A stretch of 64,000 bases of DNA from Didymella arachidicola (GCA_016630955.3 CM049987.1:1674001-1738000); one strand, 5' to 3'. Shown: positions 41,779 through 54,187, counted from the stretch's first letter. Numbers and translations: made by a program. Notes: generated from the sequence alone by a model not told the origin.

Positions 41779-43038
41779 ATGCCTGAGATAATCTTATCAA
41801 TAAACGCTGGTTCGTCCAGTGTCAAAATCTCAGTCTACAGAACGCCAGAAGATGGTGCTTATATACCTAAGCAGCTTGCAGAAGCATCAGTCGATGGTCT
41901 TACTGCGCCGCCAGCAAAGCTGAAGTACTCTCGTGGAGATGTAAAGATCAAGGGAAAAGAGCTGGAAGACATATCGTCTCAGAAAGACGCATTCGAGTAC
42001 ATTCTGGACCACCTGACCCGGGATGAAGGCCTACCGGAACTAAACAACAAGGAAGACATCCACTTCACATGCCACCGTGTAGTTCACGGAGGCGACTATC
42101 CACGCTCGCAAGTCATCGATAAGGAGACCTATCACCACATTGAAGAGCTCAGCGATCTCGCGCCTCTCCACAATGCCCCAGCGCTCAGCATCGTCCGTGC
42201 GGTTGCTGACATCCTTCCTCACGCAAAAAACATTGCATACTTCGACTCATCCTTTCACAACACGATGCCGGAGCATGTGTGCACTTACCCCATCGACCAA
42301 GCTGTCGCGAAGAAGAACAAACTGCGCAAATACGGTTTCCATGGTATCTCCTACTCCTTCATCGTGCACGCTGTATCGACGTACCTCAAGAAGCCCGCCG
42401 ATCAACTGAATATCATCGCCCTGCATCTCGGCTCCGGTGCGAGCGCATGCTGCATCCGCAACGGCGAGAGCGTGGACACATCCATGGGTCTGACGCCTCT
42501 AGCCGGCTTACCTGGCGCAACGAGGTCCGGAAGCATCGATCCCAGTTTAATGTTCCACTTTACGCACAGCGCAGGAAAGCCAAGTCATAGCTCGGGCACG
42601 CAGATGCACATCACTCAAGCTGAAGAGATATTGAATAAGAAGAGTGGTTGGCAGGCGCTGACGGGCACGACGGACTTTGGCAAGATCAGTGCCAGCGATA
42701 AGGCAGAGGATAAGCTGGCTTTTGATATCTTCGTGGACCGTATTGGCAACTATACAGCGCCATACTTCACAAAGTTGGGCGGAAAGGTCGATGCTTTGGT
42801 GTTTGCAGGTGGAATTGGCGAGAAGGGAGAAAGGCTGAGGAAGGAGGTCGTCAGGGGCCTCGGGTGTCTTGGATTCGAGATTGACGATGGGAAAAACAGC
42901 CGGCCAGTAGAAGATGTTGTGACTGATATTAGTGGCAAGGATGCAATGTACAAGACATTGGTGGTGCAGACAGATGAACAGCTGGAGATGGCAAGGGGAG
43001 TGTTGGTTGACAAGGATCGATTCGTAGGGAAGAGATAA
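41779..43038 (+). CDS. ackA: Acetate kinase
   Basis: A single exon of 419 residues from ATG 41779. The acetokinase (ASKHA) landmarks are all readable: SINAGSSSVKISVY at the start, VHGGDYPRS, FDSSFHNTMP, KYGFHGISYSF, LHLGSGASACCIRNG, SMGLTPLAGLPGATRSGSID and FAGGIGEKGERLR near the end. It interconverts acetate plus ATP with acetyl phosphate plus ADP. In ascomycetes it is usually paired with phosphoketolase (Xfp), but no phosphoketolase gene lies in this window. Its stop is 106 bp from the convergent hydrolase stop. Confidence 0.96.
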   Translation: MPEIILSINAGSSSVKISVYRTPEDGAYIPKQLAEASVDGLTAPPAKLKYSRGDVKIKGKELEDISSQKDAFEYILDHLTRDEGLPELNNKEDIHFTCHRVVHGGDYPRSQVIDKETYHHIEELSDLAPLHNAPALSIVRAVADILPHAKNIAYFDSSFHNTMPEHVCTYPIDQAVAKKNKLRKYGFHGISYSFIVHAVSTYLKKPADQLNIIALHLGSGASACCIRNGESVDTSMGLTPLAGLPGATRSGSIDPSLMFHFTHSAGKPSHSSGTQMHITQAEEILNKKSGWQALTGTTDFGKISASDKAEDKLAFDIFVDRIGNYTAPYFTKLGGKVDALVFAGGIGEKGERLRKEVVRGLGCLGFEIDDGKNSRPVEDVVTDISGKDAMYKTLVVQTDEQLEMARGVLVDKDRFVGKR

Positions 43039-43144
43039 TGTGTTTCAGTGAAGTTGTCATGACTGTAGAGGTATCAGAGTCACTGGGACTTCCAGCACAT
43101 AGCGATGGATCAATCCCTTTAATGTACTTGAGATTAGTGGATCC

Positions 43145-44132
43145 CTAGATCTTGCATAGTGTCTGCAGAGAATCCTTCGTGCTTGCGGAAGAATCCTTCA
43201 CAACCTTAATGATCTGCTTAAACCTAATTTTGTTAGTCCTCCAAGCTCCACTTTCAAATCTTGTGATCGATGGCCACTCACTCTGGTGTTCCTGCATCTC
43301 CAACGGCCTCGTAGATGATGCTCTCGCTCGTTGTGACCACGGCACCCTCGTGCCTCAGCCGCGCCAGCGCAATCGGCACCTCTTCCTTGTTGCAGCTGCT
43401 CACACCATCGGCGATGACATAGACCTTGTGGCCAGCTCGGAGAAGATCAATTGTGGTTTGGGTGACGCAAATGTGGCTCTCGATGCCGACGATGATGGCG
43501 GAAATTGGCCCGTTTGCGCGGAGAGGATCGAGAGCTTTCTGAACATCTGGTGTACTGTAGGTGGTCAGAGGTAGGTCTAAAGAGACGAATGGAGTGGATT
43601 TGGCTTACATCATGGAAAAGAGGGTTTTGTCGACATGGACGAGGGTCTGAACGCCCTCAGGCGCATCGAGTTGGAGCTCAGGACATGTCTCTCCTAGTCT
43701 GGCCTTGTTCTGTGTTGTTGCGAATACCGGGATGTTCAGGATTTTGCCTGAGTAAGGTTGTCAGATACACATTCAAGCATGCCATGGCACCAAATCTAAG
43801 AAGATCCGCCAGTCAGAGCTCGGGAAGATACGTACTTGCTTTCAAGAGCTTCTGTGTAGTCGCTACCACTTTTGGAAACTCGTAAATTGCGGGCCGAAAC
43901 TTTTCCTGCAAGTCACAGACACTGCTGTGATATTAGCAGGGTACGGACTTGGAACGTGGACTGCGAACAAGAGGGCGGGGTTTGCTGGTTCCTGTCAGCC
44001 CTGGACGTAGGCAAAGAAGTCTAGTGACATACCAATACGTTGTTGTACCATTGTGGAGGAAAATAATCTGCGTGTTATATAATTGACCGTATTGCAAGAA
44101 TGAAAGACACGCGATTGAAGAGGGCGCAGCAT
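43145..44132 (-). CDS. Isochorismatase-family cysteine hydrolase, mitochondrial-type N-terminus
   Basis: Six minus-strand exons join in frame: 44132-44049, 43991-43969, 43921-43836, 43747-43609, 43554-43282 and 43223-43145 (227 residues). Exon 2 is 23 nt. Asp39 (VCDLQEKF), Lys105 (HVDKTLF) and Cys140 (GIESHICVTQTT) form the catalytic triad of the isochorismatase superfamily. LLRAGHKVYVIADGVSSCN and PIALARLRHEGAVVTTSES match the ISOC1/2-like subgroup. The first 28 residues (LRPLQSRVFHSCNTVNYITR) are basic and Ser-rich, as in a mitochondrial presequence. The real substrate is unknown; few of these enzymes act on isochorismate. Several junctions use GTTCGC or GTACAA donors and were selected by frame and family pattern. 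Confidence 0.88.
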
Positions 44133-45523
44133 CGTGAAGCTCGATACCTTCTGCACCCGGTACAGGAGCCTCGGCAAGCGCACCGAACGTCGTTCCTGCA
44201 GATAAGTCCGGTGGCCCGTGCCGAAAGGGTGCTCTGACAGAGACCCGCCAGCGAGCGAACGCCCAAATTGCCCCAATCTATTTACGTGGTCTGAGCCGGC
44301 GACGTCATCCTGATTGGCGAGTGAAACAATCGATGTTGCTGCAGTGTGCGTGCTGCCGCTAGAGAAGGCAGATCCAACGGAAGAGCGGTGGCAACGGGAG
44401 TTCCTGTGTCCCTGCAGCAGCTCGCCCATGTGTGTAGGGCCGGTTTGACTACTCATTAGTCATTATTGCCCTGAGTACTGTGGAGGCTGTCAATTTATTT
44501 CGAAACGGCATTGGGGGCACGGCACGGGGGGGCTCACATAAGACAGATACGCGCTGCCGTCGTGTTCTAGGTGTTTGATCAGCATTTCTATTTGCGACCG
44601 TCATCAAGTCTCGAAAAGATGTTCGACGGAGCTGCCATGATGCTGCAAAAAAGACCCTGAACACGGCAGTGACAATCGAATCGCTCTGCCGTGACAATAG
44701 CTGAGACATCAGCAACCGCCGAAGTCCAAGCCGAGGGTCGATGCGGTCAAGGGCCAGCACAGCCGGCGCATCATGTGAGCTAGAAACAATGTAAATCAGC
44801 CCCTTGGTGGAGAGCTACTGGATATTCATCAGAAACCGCACCCAATGGCACATCAGGACGGTGAGGGCAGTGGCGTGGCTGTTCGTTATTCACCCTTTGA
44901 GGACGCGGGGAAATTGGAGATTGCATTGTGCTGCATCGAAGTGGGCGCTCAGAGCGTCAAGCAGGTAACGGAGACACATTGCTCTTGTCTAGAGAGCGCC
45001 CTTGTCACGTCTCTTGGGTGGAGGTATCTAACGGATGTCCCGTATGGGTGCTAGCTGAGCCCTGTGCGTTGCATCCCTCTTTGGCCGCGCTTTTGGCCAA
45101 TTCTATGGTCCCATTGCACGACCTGCCTCTTACGCTCTCACTCTCATTGCTGTTCCTCGCCCTCGCTCCACGACCGTCTGTCTCGTGCATTGCTTTGTCC
45201 CCAGTAGTCCCACTAGACGTTCGCCGAGAGCAAGCCTCCGCGCCGCCGAATCACCACGAACCAACCGTCTCGACTCCACCGCAGGGGTCTTTGAGAAGTC
45301 ACTTCCGCTCACGACAATTCATTCCCGCGCGTGCCTCCACAGCGTGCTGAGACAGACGTCCCATACATTTGCCTGCGAGTCCGCTAGAATTGCCACCGGC
45401 CAATGTCACAGCGTGCATAGCGCCCTTCGAGCACGAGCGTCCCAGAGCCCCTCCTCGCATTCTCGCATAGCACCGCGACCGCTCCCACGACGCCGCCCTG
45501 GGAACACTCAGCGTTGAACTTTT
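44133..45523. other. Intergenic region and long leader of the Cid1-type gene
   Basis: About 1.4 kb. The right half (45050-45520) is pyrimidine- and GC-rich with several short upstream ATG frames, consistent with a long 5' leader. Small minus-strand frames at 44449-44760 show no family features. No RNA gene was recognised. Confidence 0.45.
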
Positions 45524-48500
45524 ATGACCGACCACGACCACGCCAGCGCTGCCTATCTCTACGCCCCATATTCACTAGCCACTGCTATCCAAACAGACAA
45601 CCGCCACATTCAAGGGCGCATCCCCCGACACGCCGTGCATTCGCCTTCTACGACCATCACGGTCCAGGGCTGGTCTCCCCTGCCGTACTCGTACTCGTAC
45701 TCGCCACTGAACCCGCTGCACTCGCTGAAGCAGCAATACCGGCCACACGCCTCGCCCTCGTCCCACTCACTGCAGCCATTCCTGCATTTCGCGCGCATCG
45801 ACAAAGTGCACCCTGCCGTCCCGTCCGCCACGCCCTCGTCCACCACCGCCGTCATCGTGTCTCCGCACTACAGCCCGCCCTCAGAGCGGGAAGAGCCTCG
45901 TACGCTGAAGCAGAAGTCCTGTGTCAAGTCGGCGCTCACGCGTCAGCAACTCGATGGGCATAGGAAGCAGACGTATAGCGTGCATACCGGCGCGCCTACG
46001 ATGACACCAAATGAAATGCGGAATAGCAAATCAACTTCGAGCAAACGCGATGATACCAATATCACGCCTCAGCGCCTCCAGCGCCCATCCATTGTCTCGC
46101 AGCATTCGAATTCTGTACCTTCAACGCCCCTACAGCTTGCCCGCAAGTACGAGTCGCGGTCGCGGTCGCCCTCGCCCAACGGTGGCTTGGGCAACCACTC
46201 ACCGCGCTCTGTATCATCTGAGGCCAACAGCACCATGCCGACGTTGCGGCTGGGGCGGCCCTTCAAGTGCAAATATGAGACCAATGTTGGACAGCTTGGA
46301 CGGCGACGTATGCCATACGAGAAGTCAGAGTTGCTTAGTCCGGCAGAAGAGGAGCCAAAGAGGACGTTAGACCCACACGAGGACGACAAACTTAGCGGCG
46401 ACATGCGCGAGCTGTACGACCGGTTACAGCCGAGCGTGGCCAACACCCAGAAGCGCGATCAGTTCGTGCAAAAAGTGAAACACATACTCGACCTTGAATT
46501 CCCTGGGAATCTCTTCACGGTGCATGTGTTCGGCTCTTCGGGCAACATGCTGTATACTACAGACAGTGATGGTAGGATCACCCTAAGACTCATTCGAATG
46601 CAGCACTGACGCTCTACAGTCGACATTTGTGTACAGACGCCCATGACCTCATTGGAGGAAATGCACCCGCTTGCTGAAGCCCTCGATAAACGTACGACTT
46701 CCACGAACACACCCAAATAGCGTGCTAACAATGGCTTAGATGGCATGCAGCGTGTGGTGTGTATTCCAGCTGCCAAAGTGCGAATCGTGAAAGTCTGGGA
46801 TCCTGAGCTTGAGCTTGCGTGTGACATGAATGTCAATAATGTTGCCGCTCTCGAGAACACGAAAATGATCAGGACATACATACAAATCGACGACCGCGTA
46901 CGAGAGCTGGCTATGATCATCAAACACTGGACGAAACAACGTATTATCAACGACGCTGGCATAGGAGGCACGATAAGCTCGTATACTTGGATATGCTTGA
47001 TCATCAATTTTCTTCAAACTCGGAGTCCGCCGATTTTGCCAGCATTGCACAACTTCAGAGAAACGGACGGAAAAGGCCAGCTCTCACGCTCTGGCTTCGC
47101 TGACGATATAGAAAAGCTCCGAGGCTTCGGGGACGCAAATACGGAGACTGTAGGGCAGTTGCTTTTTCATTTCTTCCGGCTCTATGGACACGAGATAGAT
47201 TACGAGAAAGAGGTCGTCTCAGTGCGTCAAGGAAGACGTCTGACACGCGAAGAGAAGGGTTGGCATCCAGGCGGTGGGCAGAAGGAAGGCACCAATCGAC
47301 TCTGTGTTGAGGAACCCTTCAACATCGAACGCAACCTTGGAAACTCCGCGGATGACTATGCGTGGCGTGGACTGCACCTTGAGATTCGCAGAGCTTTCGA
47401 CCTGCTCGCAGACGGCCAACAACTGGATAAGATGTGCGAGCTTTACGCATTTCCTGCGGCACAGCAGCCTAATCCCTTACTCTTCCAAAAGCCCCCTTCG
47501 AAACCGGCCATCCTCACATCGAGTGTTCCTATCAGGAGTAGTCAAGGAGGGTCCAATCATCGAGGTGGAAGAGGTGGATTCAACCTGAAGGGGCAGAACA
47601 ACAATGGCAGCAGAAGATCTTCCGGTAGCCAGCCTTTCGCTCAAGGACGGCCTGGCTTTTTGCACAGTCCACCTATCCAGCACGCTCCCGGCCAAGAGTA
47701 CTTCGCCGTCCCCCGAGGCATACATGATCAGCTGCATGATCAGCTGTATCAGCAATATCAAATGCTTGAGATGCAATCGAACTCTCTGCGCGCTCAGCTC
47801 GCGGCGCAACAGCATGCCCAGCAAGCCCACCGTGCGGCTCAGATGCATGCACATGCGGTTGCACAAGCGCAAGCACAACACTATGCTCCCAATGGATCGA
47901 ATGGTTCTCCACAAAAGTCTCCCTACGTCAATGGTAGATCGAGCCCTCGAATGGCTGAACTTGGGATCTTGCCGAATGCTATTCCCCAAGGATTTATGTA
48001 CCCGTACCCCGGCTTTTTTGGCGCACAGCAACCCAATTCTAGTCCTCAAGACTCTGTACGGACTAACCCGTCCTCTCCATCAATGAGTACCAGCATGCCT
48101 GGTGCTCGTGGGGTTGTGCATCGAGCCTCTAACGCCAGCGACACAAGCGTCAACCGCTCACAGTCGCAGCCCGCACGCGGTATGCCACAACAGCCAGTAT
48201 TGGCTAGTTATCCCCCAATGCCTCAGTTCTTTGATCCTGCAGCCCTTGGCGGGTATCCTATTGCGAGGTCGGCCCAAAACACGCCAGAGACGCAGTCAAC
48301 CTCGGACACGCAGTCGAGTCCCTTATCCAATAATGTCGACCCTGCTGGATCTATACTCTCAACCGCGCCCAAGGAGTACGTTGGCTACTATGTCGCCGAG
48401 CAACCGCCCATACGATCGCTGCAGGAATACGCTGTTGGTGTTATACCGTCATTCAGCGAACTGAAGCAACGGAAAACACGAGTCTCACCAGAGATCACAC

Positions 48501-49513
48501 AACCACTTCTGAACACTGCTTTACGACGTGTATCCCGTTCGCCTTCTCCATTGCGCGGACATGTCCGCAATGACGCGACGGGCCCAACACCGGCCTTACC
48601 TGGTAGTGAGCAATCCAAGGCTCGTATCGACGCCATCCGTCCTTCTTCCGATCTTGGACCCGTCATTGTAAATGGCTCGTTCCCTACACCCCCTCGTGAC
48701 CACTTTAGAGGCGATCCTGCAGAGATTCCTACGACGGTGGACAATCTTGGTTCCTCCACGATGGGCGTTTACACAAGTCAACACTCGACACAACAGAACA
48801 CACAACAACAGATCAGAGAGCTTCAAGCACAGCAGCAACTCGTGCTCGAGGAGATGCAGAGGCAAAGTGCAGCGAACATGATGAGCAGTCCCACTGTGAA
48901 CGGCTCAACAAAAGGCAACACTCCAGCCGATGTTAACGCGTTGGCACGGGTACCCAGCGAAGATCGACAGCCTTTCCCCGACATGTCGGATGACATCATG
49001 AACTACGATGCAAAGAAGGAAAGGCTGACTCACACCGAAGGCATTTCACAGAAGCGCGATGTTCCTGCCTGGCGAGCTACTGCTCTACCAAACGGTCTCG
49101 CCACCTTGGACACTACCAACGCGCCTCGTGTTCCACCCCAAGAGATCAAGACAGCAAATATCCCATTACTCTCTCCGGTCTTGGAAAAACGTACCCCCTC
49201 GCCTACTGCGGGTCGACATGCAGACAAGGATAACATCAAGGCCACGAATGGTGCCAGGTTTCATAACAAAGAACCCCAGCAAGGTCGCCGAGCATCGCTA
49301 CCAAAGCAGTCGGCACCAAGTAAGGACAACAGTCGTGGCGCGCAGCAAAAGTCCAATGAAAAGAACCAAAAGCCCGGTGCTTCCACAAACAACTCTGGAT
49401 CCTGGCAGAATCCCCCAAGTCGACGAAAGGGGAAGTCTCGCAAGAAGACACCAGAGCAGAAAGCTACAGGCGAGCCTCTGCCTGTGAACGTCTCAGACCG
49501 AAAGGGCGGTTAA
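45524..49513 (+). CDS. Cid1/Trf-type nucleotidyltransferase (non-canonical poly(A)/poly(U) polymerase)
   Basis: Three exons, 45524-46571, 46620-46691 and 46740-49513, with two 48-bp introns, give 1297 residues. The polymerase-beta-like core starts at about residue 300: RDQFVQKVKHILDLEFPG, then FGSSGNMLYTTDSDVDICV with the G-S motif and the D-V-D metal ligands, continued by KVRIVKVWDPELELACDMNVNN. The PAP-associated domain follows (VGQLLFHFFRLYGHEIDYEKEVVSVR). Before the core are about 300 disordered Ser/Pro/Tyr-rich residues; after it are about 700 residues rich in Gln, His, Ser and Pro with a QQ/HA-rich helix near 47740-47880 and a basic C-terminus (PPSRRKGKSRKK). Cid1/Cid13 proteins add A or U tails to RNA; specificity (His versus none in the active site) cannot be told here. 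Confidence 0.92.
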
Positions 49514-51103
49514 GCAGGATACGCTCGTCCGTGAGATGACTTGTTGCAGACTGCCTAGCTCGCGAAGAGCAAGAAGCTTAAATTGACTACACTGACTGGG
49601 TGTGAATTGCTTCGAGTGATGATTGACAGCGCATTTTCTACTGCTGGATTCCATCACGAGTGTGAACGTCTCACGCTGTAAAGACAGATGTCTACTTAAC
49701 GTCAAGATTTTTGGATGAGAAAAGGATGAGAGTAAAAGGAGTGGGTTGCTGCTCACAGCATCTGTGAGAATGAGTACAGTCAGCAAGCGTTCGGGTGGCG
49801 CAACGCTTCCCTCAGACGTCGAAGTCTGGCCTGGGTAGAACCAGGACGGATTCTCTTTTTTGTCTCCACGGTCGGCGCATATCATCTGCTTACTTGCACG
49901 CATACATGCCCAGTTGGTTCTCGGCATTGTCTGGAGTTTATCGCATGTTGGCATTTTTCGTTCAGTGCTTGGGGTCTTGGTCAGTACACAAGCGTTTTCT
50001 ATCGCATTTGTCCTGGGTTGACGGGGATTGGAACTATCATGGGCAGGCGCTCTCTGATGTCGGGAAGGATGGCGATGTATAGATAAAAGAACAGCGATGA
50101 GACGGTGTTACGACGAAGCGGAGTGTACGGGGCATATGACCTCCCGCCATCGACTAGAAAGGTACGAATTTATTGAAACGTCACAAAGGGCTCGGTCTGG
50201 ATGTGAACCGTGAGTTCTACTGCGGCATAAACCTAGCAGCGCGCTAAGGGATGACACGGATGGCACCTCCGCATCGGCCAAATTTTCGTCAGTCGCGCAA
50301 CCCATCTGGTGGTCCAACCAGCCATGCGGGGATATCGCGCTCGCACATCTCGAGCTGAGCATGGTGGAAATCCTGACGATAGCTCCCTTACGGCATGACC
50401 AGCGGCCTACCTCAGGTGCGCATGATCGAGGCGTAGCCCAGAGTTTTGAGGCTATAGTGCAATGAGATAGCAACAAGCATACTGCAAGCCACAGGGATAC
50501 GAGACGCTGAGCACAGGGTATTCAAGCCGGTGACGATCGAGTGCTTGTCAGTGCTCGCACACCTGTGCAATCAGAATGGAGTACTCACTTACCAGCCACG
50601 TATCGGCCAGCACAATGCTGACGCAGCCACTGCACGACGACATCATTCGACACTCCACAACTCCACCTCGGCCACACCTGTGGCACATTGCGGCACCTAG
50701 TGCCCGCTGACATTCACCGCCAAGCGGGTGTGCAGAGCTTGCCAAAGCTTATGCCTTGTTTTTGTGAGGCATATTACTGCACTAAAAGGCTTGTCTGGCT
50801 TAGCCTAGCTGTTCACCCTGTCCGCGTGCGGGCCACGCTAACCACAAAGACTCCATGAAATGGCGCAGTCAAGTGCGTGTCTCAGCTCAGCCACTCAAGG
50901 GCACTTCGATGTGATTGCGCTCTGGCTCGTTAGATTGGACGGGCGAGCTCAATTCAGACACGGGACAGGGTAACCCGGTGGTGTTGTGGAGCTTTCCAGC
51001 CAGTCGCTGGCATTCGGATGGCAGCGATTGGCGCTTTACGATGGGGTCGAGGCTCTGCCTGCTTTCGAGTGGTGGTCCCGATAGCCATTGGCTTAGACAG
51101 TAG

Positions 51104-51109
51104 CTATAA
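51104..51109 (+). promoter_or_regulatory. TATA-like box upstream of the Cys-rich peptide gene
   Basis: The sequence AGCTATAAAGTCG contains TATAAA about 200 bp before the ATG. Allowing for the probable leader intron at 51224-51276, this is a plausible core promoter position for an inducible gene. No experimental support. Confidence 0.35.
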
Positions 51110-51223
51110 AGTCGTCCTTGCTGTCGCTGCTGAGCAGATTTCCAATCGACCATCAGATCCTTTTTAAACTACATCCAAACAGACATCCTTTCGTGCTAGC
51201 CTCCTTCCATTCCTCAAATGTCA

Positions 51224-51276
51224 GTAAGCTCTTCGGTAGATGTTCAGAGAAGTTTGACTAAGCTCGACATCTCCAG
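51224..51276 (+). other. Probable 5' leader intron of the Cys-rich peptide gene
   Basis: GTAAGC donor, TTTGACTAAGC with branch-like CTAAG, and CTCCAG acceptor, 53 bp, the normal size for this genome. It would lie in the leader, since the upstream ATG at 51218 is not in frame with the Cys-rich ORF after splicing. Confidence 0.5.
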
Positions 51277-51305
51277 ACACCGATATCTCGATTCCATCCG
51301 CCACG

Positions 51306-51422
51306 ATGCCTGCCAGCACCTCAAGCTCCATCTCTACCATCGTCAAGCCTAAGCCTATGGGCTGCGGCGAGTCTTGCGAATGCTGCGGCTGCGGCGAGTC
51401 ATGCTACTGCGCTGTCATGTAG
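51306..51422 (+). CDS. Metallothionein-like Cys-rich peptide, 38 residues
   Basis: A short frame with ATG at 51306 and TAG at 51420-51422. The N-terminal half is Ser/Thr/Lys/Pro-rich; the C-terminal half reads GCGESC, ECCGCGESC, YC, giving seven Cys at 20, 24, 26, 27, 29, 33 and 35. C-x-C, C-C and C-x3-C spacings with an internal GCGESC repeat are typical of small metal-binding thioneins, which buffer Cu, Zn or Cd in the cytosol. No signal peptide is seen, so a secreted defensin-type peptide is less likely. The TATA-like box and probable leader intron upstream support a transcribed gene. The family is inferred from composition only; metal is unknown. Confidence 0.65.
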   Translation: MPASTSSSISTIVKPKPMGCGESCECCGCGESCYCAVM

Positions 51423-52876
51423 GCTAGGATACCACGACATACCAGGCTCCGCACGCCACGATGGGTCAGAGAAAGCCTTAAGCAGTAACGACATCATTTC
51501 ATCCACAATTTAACGACATTGATTTCATTTGACCACTGGCAAACAAGAGCCTACATGTGAAAGCAGTACTTGTCTACCCGATGAAATATCCCCAAAGAGC
51601 TGGCGCTCGCCTTACTCTTGCATCTGTTTCAGCTTCAGGAAATTACACATGATTTCAATTACTGGTTGCAGAACATTTCCATCTTGACGTTCAGTCCGTA
51701 CGAGTGCAGGCGAAAATCATCGTAGGAAGTTGATGAGAACAAAGAGCATGAATAAACACCTCTTCGACCATAACATGCACGAAACATCGCGCAGGATCTG
51801 CAGTATCATCGGCAACTCAAGTATCATCGAAAGCGATCATAGACGCAGACAGTCTAAGTCTAGCCGAAGTAATCGACGCCAGAAAACATTTACTTGTACC
51901 TGACTGCGTTTGAGGTAATTCCATCGTAGTCGTGTGTTCTTTCAACAACACGAAACCATTCTCCATGAAAGAATACAATCTGGTCAACACTATTCAAGCG
52001 ACCTCCAGAAGCTCTCGCTATCATCTGTCTTACACATATAATAGTCGGTGCGACTACTCCTCCAACGCCAGACTCATCCCGCACGTGGCTGCTTTGGGCT
52101 GCCCATCTCATCCACAACACCCCCGCCTACAAATGCCTTGAAGCTTTGCTCGTATACAACCCGGGACACTGCCCAGCTTCTCTGTTGTGAGGAGATTTGG
52201 CGTAGGTCAGTCAATTCTGTTTCAGCATTGGCTCGTTACAAGAACTAAGCGACAGGGCGATTACCGGGCAAATTTGATTAAGATTCGTCTCAAAGCTCCT
52301 CGTACGAGTACACAGCTGTACACATGGGAGTTGATTAGAAGGACATAGCAGATCCTTGATGCTCTACTTCTTGCTGGTGCTTATGAAGCAGTAGTCCATC
52401 TGGATCAAGAAAGCTCCGGGAGGTCAGCCATGCACCTAATCCAGGCATCCTGAAACGCTGGTCTTGAGACGCCTCAAATGTATGCGTACAAATGCGACAA
52501 GTATTTTGAAGACAATGTGCAGTCAATGTCGGACAAAGATCGTCAGACAGTTCGGTAAGGTCGACATCCTCGTCCCAACGCTGGTATTATAGGCGTTGCA
52601 CCAGTCGAACAATATCTATGCCAAGATTTGACTTACGTGAACCTCACCGGCACATTTTTGTTTATATGTACGACTGGCAAGTGGTGAATCGACAACAAAG
52701 TTGCTGGCCGTGTCTTCGGTTCCGAGGTCATCGTCAACGGGTAATAAGTCATCTGGTGAGCATAGATACAGTAAGAGCAGGGGACGTTCGACTTGTACAT
52801 TGTCGATTTGATGAGTCAACAATTTAAAGTCTGTTTGCATACAAAAAGCGAGTGGCCTGGTGTCTTGCGTAAGCAA
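51423..52876. other. Intergenic region
   Basis: About 1.45 kb. Frames at 51890-52248 and 52616-52876 are short and lack family features. It must hold the 3' end of the Cys-rich gene and of the minus-strand receptor gene. Confidence 0.45.
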
Positions 52877-54187
52877 TCAGAAGCGACCACCGTCAGCTAC
52901 CTGGTTGACTACACTTGCTGTGACTTTTTGTTTCCTGTGCTCGAAAGAGACTCTCCAAGCAACTTCCCGCTCGATAATCATGTCCTGGCTGCTGTGGCTG
53001 GTCAATGAGCTCTGTGGCTGTGTGCAAGATGCACTCGAATCAGTAGCCCCATCGTTCAAGGCGCACACTTTTGCTAGCTTCTGATCCTGGCTCGGAAGAG
53101 GTGCCTGGTTCTCTATCTCTATCGCTGCTTGGATTGTATTCTCGTGACCAGCGGGGTGCTGCGCAGACCCAAGTATGTATGTCTTGCTGTCTTGGGGGCC
53201 GGATCGATGGCCGTAGGGAGAGTCTAGATCGATTTCCATACCAAACCCAGAGTTGAAAGTGCGCATGAAAGCCTTGAGAGTTGGTATGGTTGCAGACAAC
53301 AGTGACCACAGTAGCTCGCATTGCTGAAGGACCAACGCTGGAATGATAGCTTGTGTGGTGTTGGCGCCATCGCTGTAGGCTGCAACATAGTGCAGATGTA
53401 CTGCTGCTATTGCAACAAGCGGCAACCTGAATCCGAATGCAATAGCTACTTGAACTTTGATGTAGCGCTTCATCTGAATAGGCCACACGAACAGCATCGG
53501 GAGAGTAACCAAAAGTACTTCTGTCAGGATATCGAAGGCTGCAATTGCTTTCCAAAGACCAAGGCGATTATTGCAACTCCCATCTGAAATGTCTTGGACG
53601 TATTGGGAAGGACTGCAGGGTATGGTTGTGGCCACCAGGGAGCCGATTGCCCAGAGCACGACTATGGCGGTGGTCACGTAGCAGAGGAGTCGGGACCTTC
53701 GAGTGACTACTATGTCGCGGGTGAACAGCCGTAACATCAGAGCGGCTACCGATAGCTTTGATGCCGCGAGTGTAAGGATGAAGAATAGTTGCGCTGCGAA
53801 AACTGCCTGGTGGCTCATTAGACTACGATCAGCCACGAGGTGATGGGGTTCGACAGACCTGCCCAATCGTTGTGAGTTGCACATATGTGAGCTTCTGTAT
53901 CGATGTACCAAGCCCATTATTTAGTGCTATAAACAGCGGTATATTTTCACCCAACTGTAGAGCCTGCGACGTGTGAGTGAAGCTTTTCAATTGATAGTGT
54001 GACAAACCGTTGCAAGGCTGATTGCGGCATCGTCAGTGCCGTAGAGTTTCCATTTGATGTGCAGACGCACGATCAAGACCAATGTGCAATAAATGAGACA
54101 CAGTATAGATGAGATCCACAGCTGAGAAGAGTGGTTGTCGGCTGTATTCGGAGCAAAGCGATGACTTGGTGGTGTCACTGGACTCAT
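52877..54187 (-). CDS. Rhodopsin-domain (PTH11-like) integral membrane protein
   Basis: Three minus-strand exons, 54187-54008, 53963-53859 and 53806-52877, with 44- and 52-bp introns, give 404 residues. Hydrophobic segments are LWISSILCLIYCTLVLIVRL, NIPLFIALNNGLGT (with the GLG pattern of the family), AVFAAQLFFILTLAASKLSV, LLCYVTTAIVVLWAIGSLVA, the WKAIAAFDILTEVLLVTLPM segment, VQVAIAFGFRLPLVAIAAV, and a last one near LQQCELLWSLLSATIPTLKA. The order, the SKLSVAALMLRLF motif and the C-terminal LWSLLSATIP...FM match fungal rhodopsin-domain proteins. The 120-residue tail is hydrophilic. It is a likely surface receptor or sensor of unknown ligand. The second intron was placed so that GQ joins AVFAAQ in phase; the alternative unspliced frame gives no family match. 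Confidence 0.85.

Larger units (their letters stand above)
49514..51305. other. Gene-poor stretch before the Cys-rich gene
   Basis: About 1.8 kb with only short frames on both strands. The right end contains the TATA-like box at 51104-51109 and a probable leader intron at 51224-51276. No tRNA or repeat was recognised. Confidence 0.5.

Noticed and set aside
40232..43038. SDR, acetate kinase and hydrolase as a metabolic cluster
   Set aside because: No shared pathway can be argued and no tailoring, transport or regulator gene accompanies them; treated as chance neighbours.
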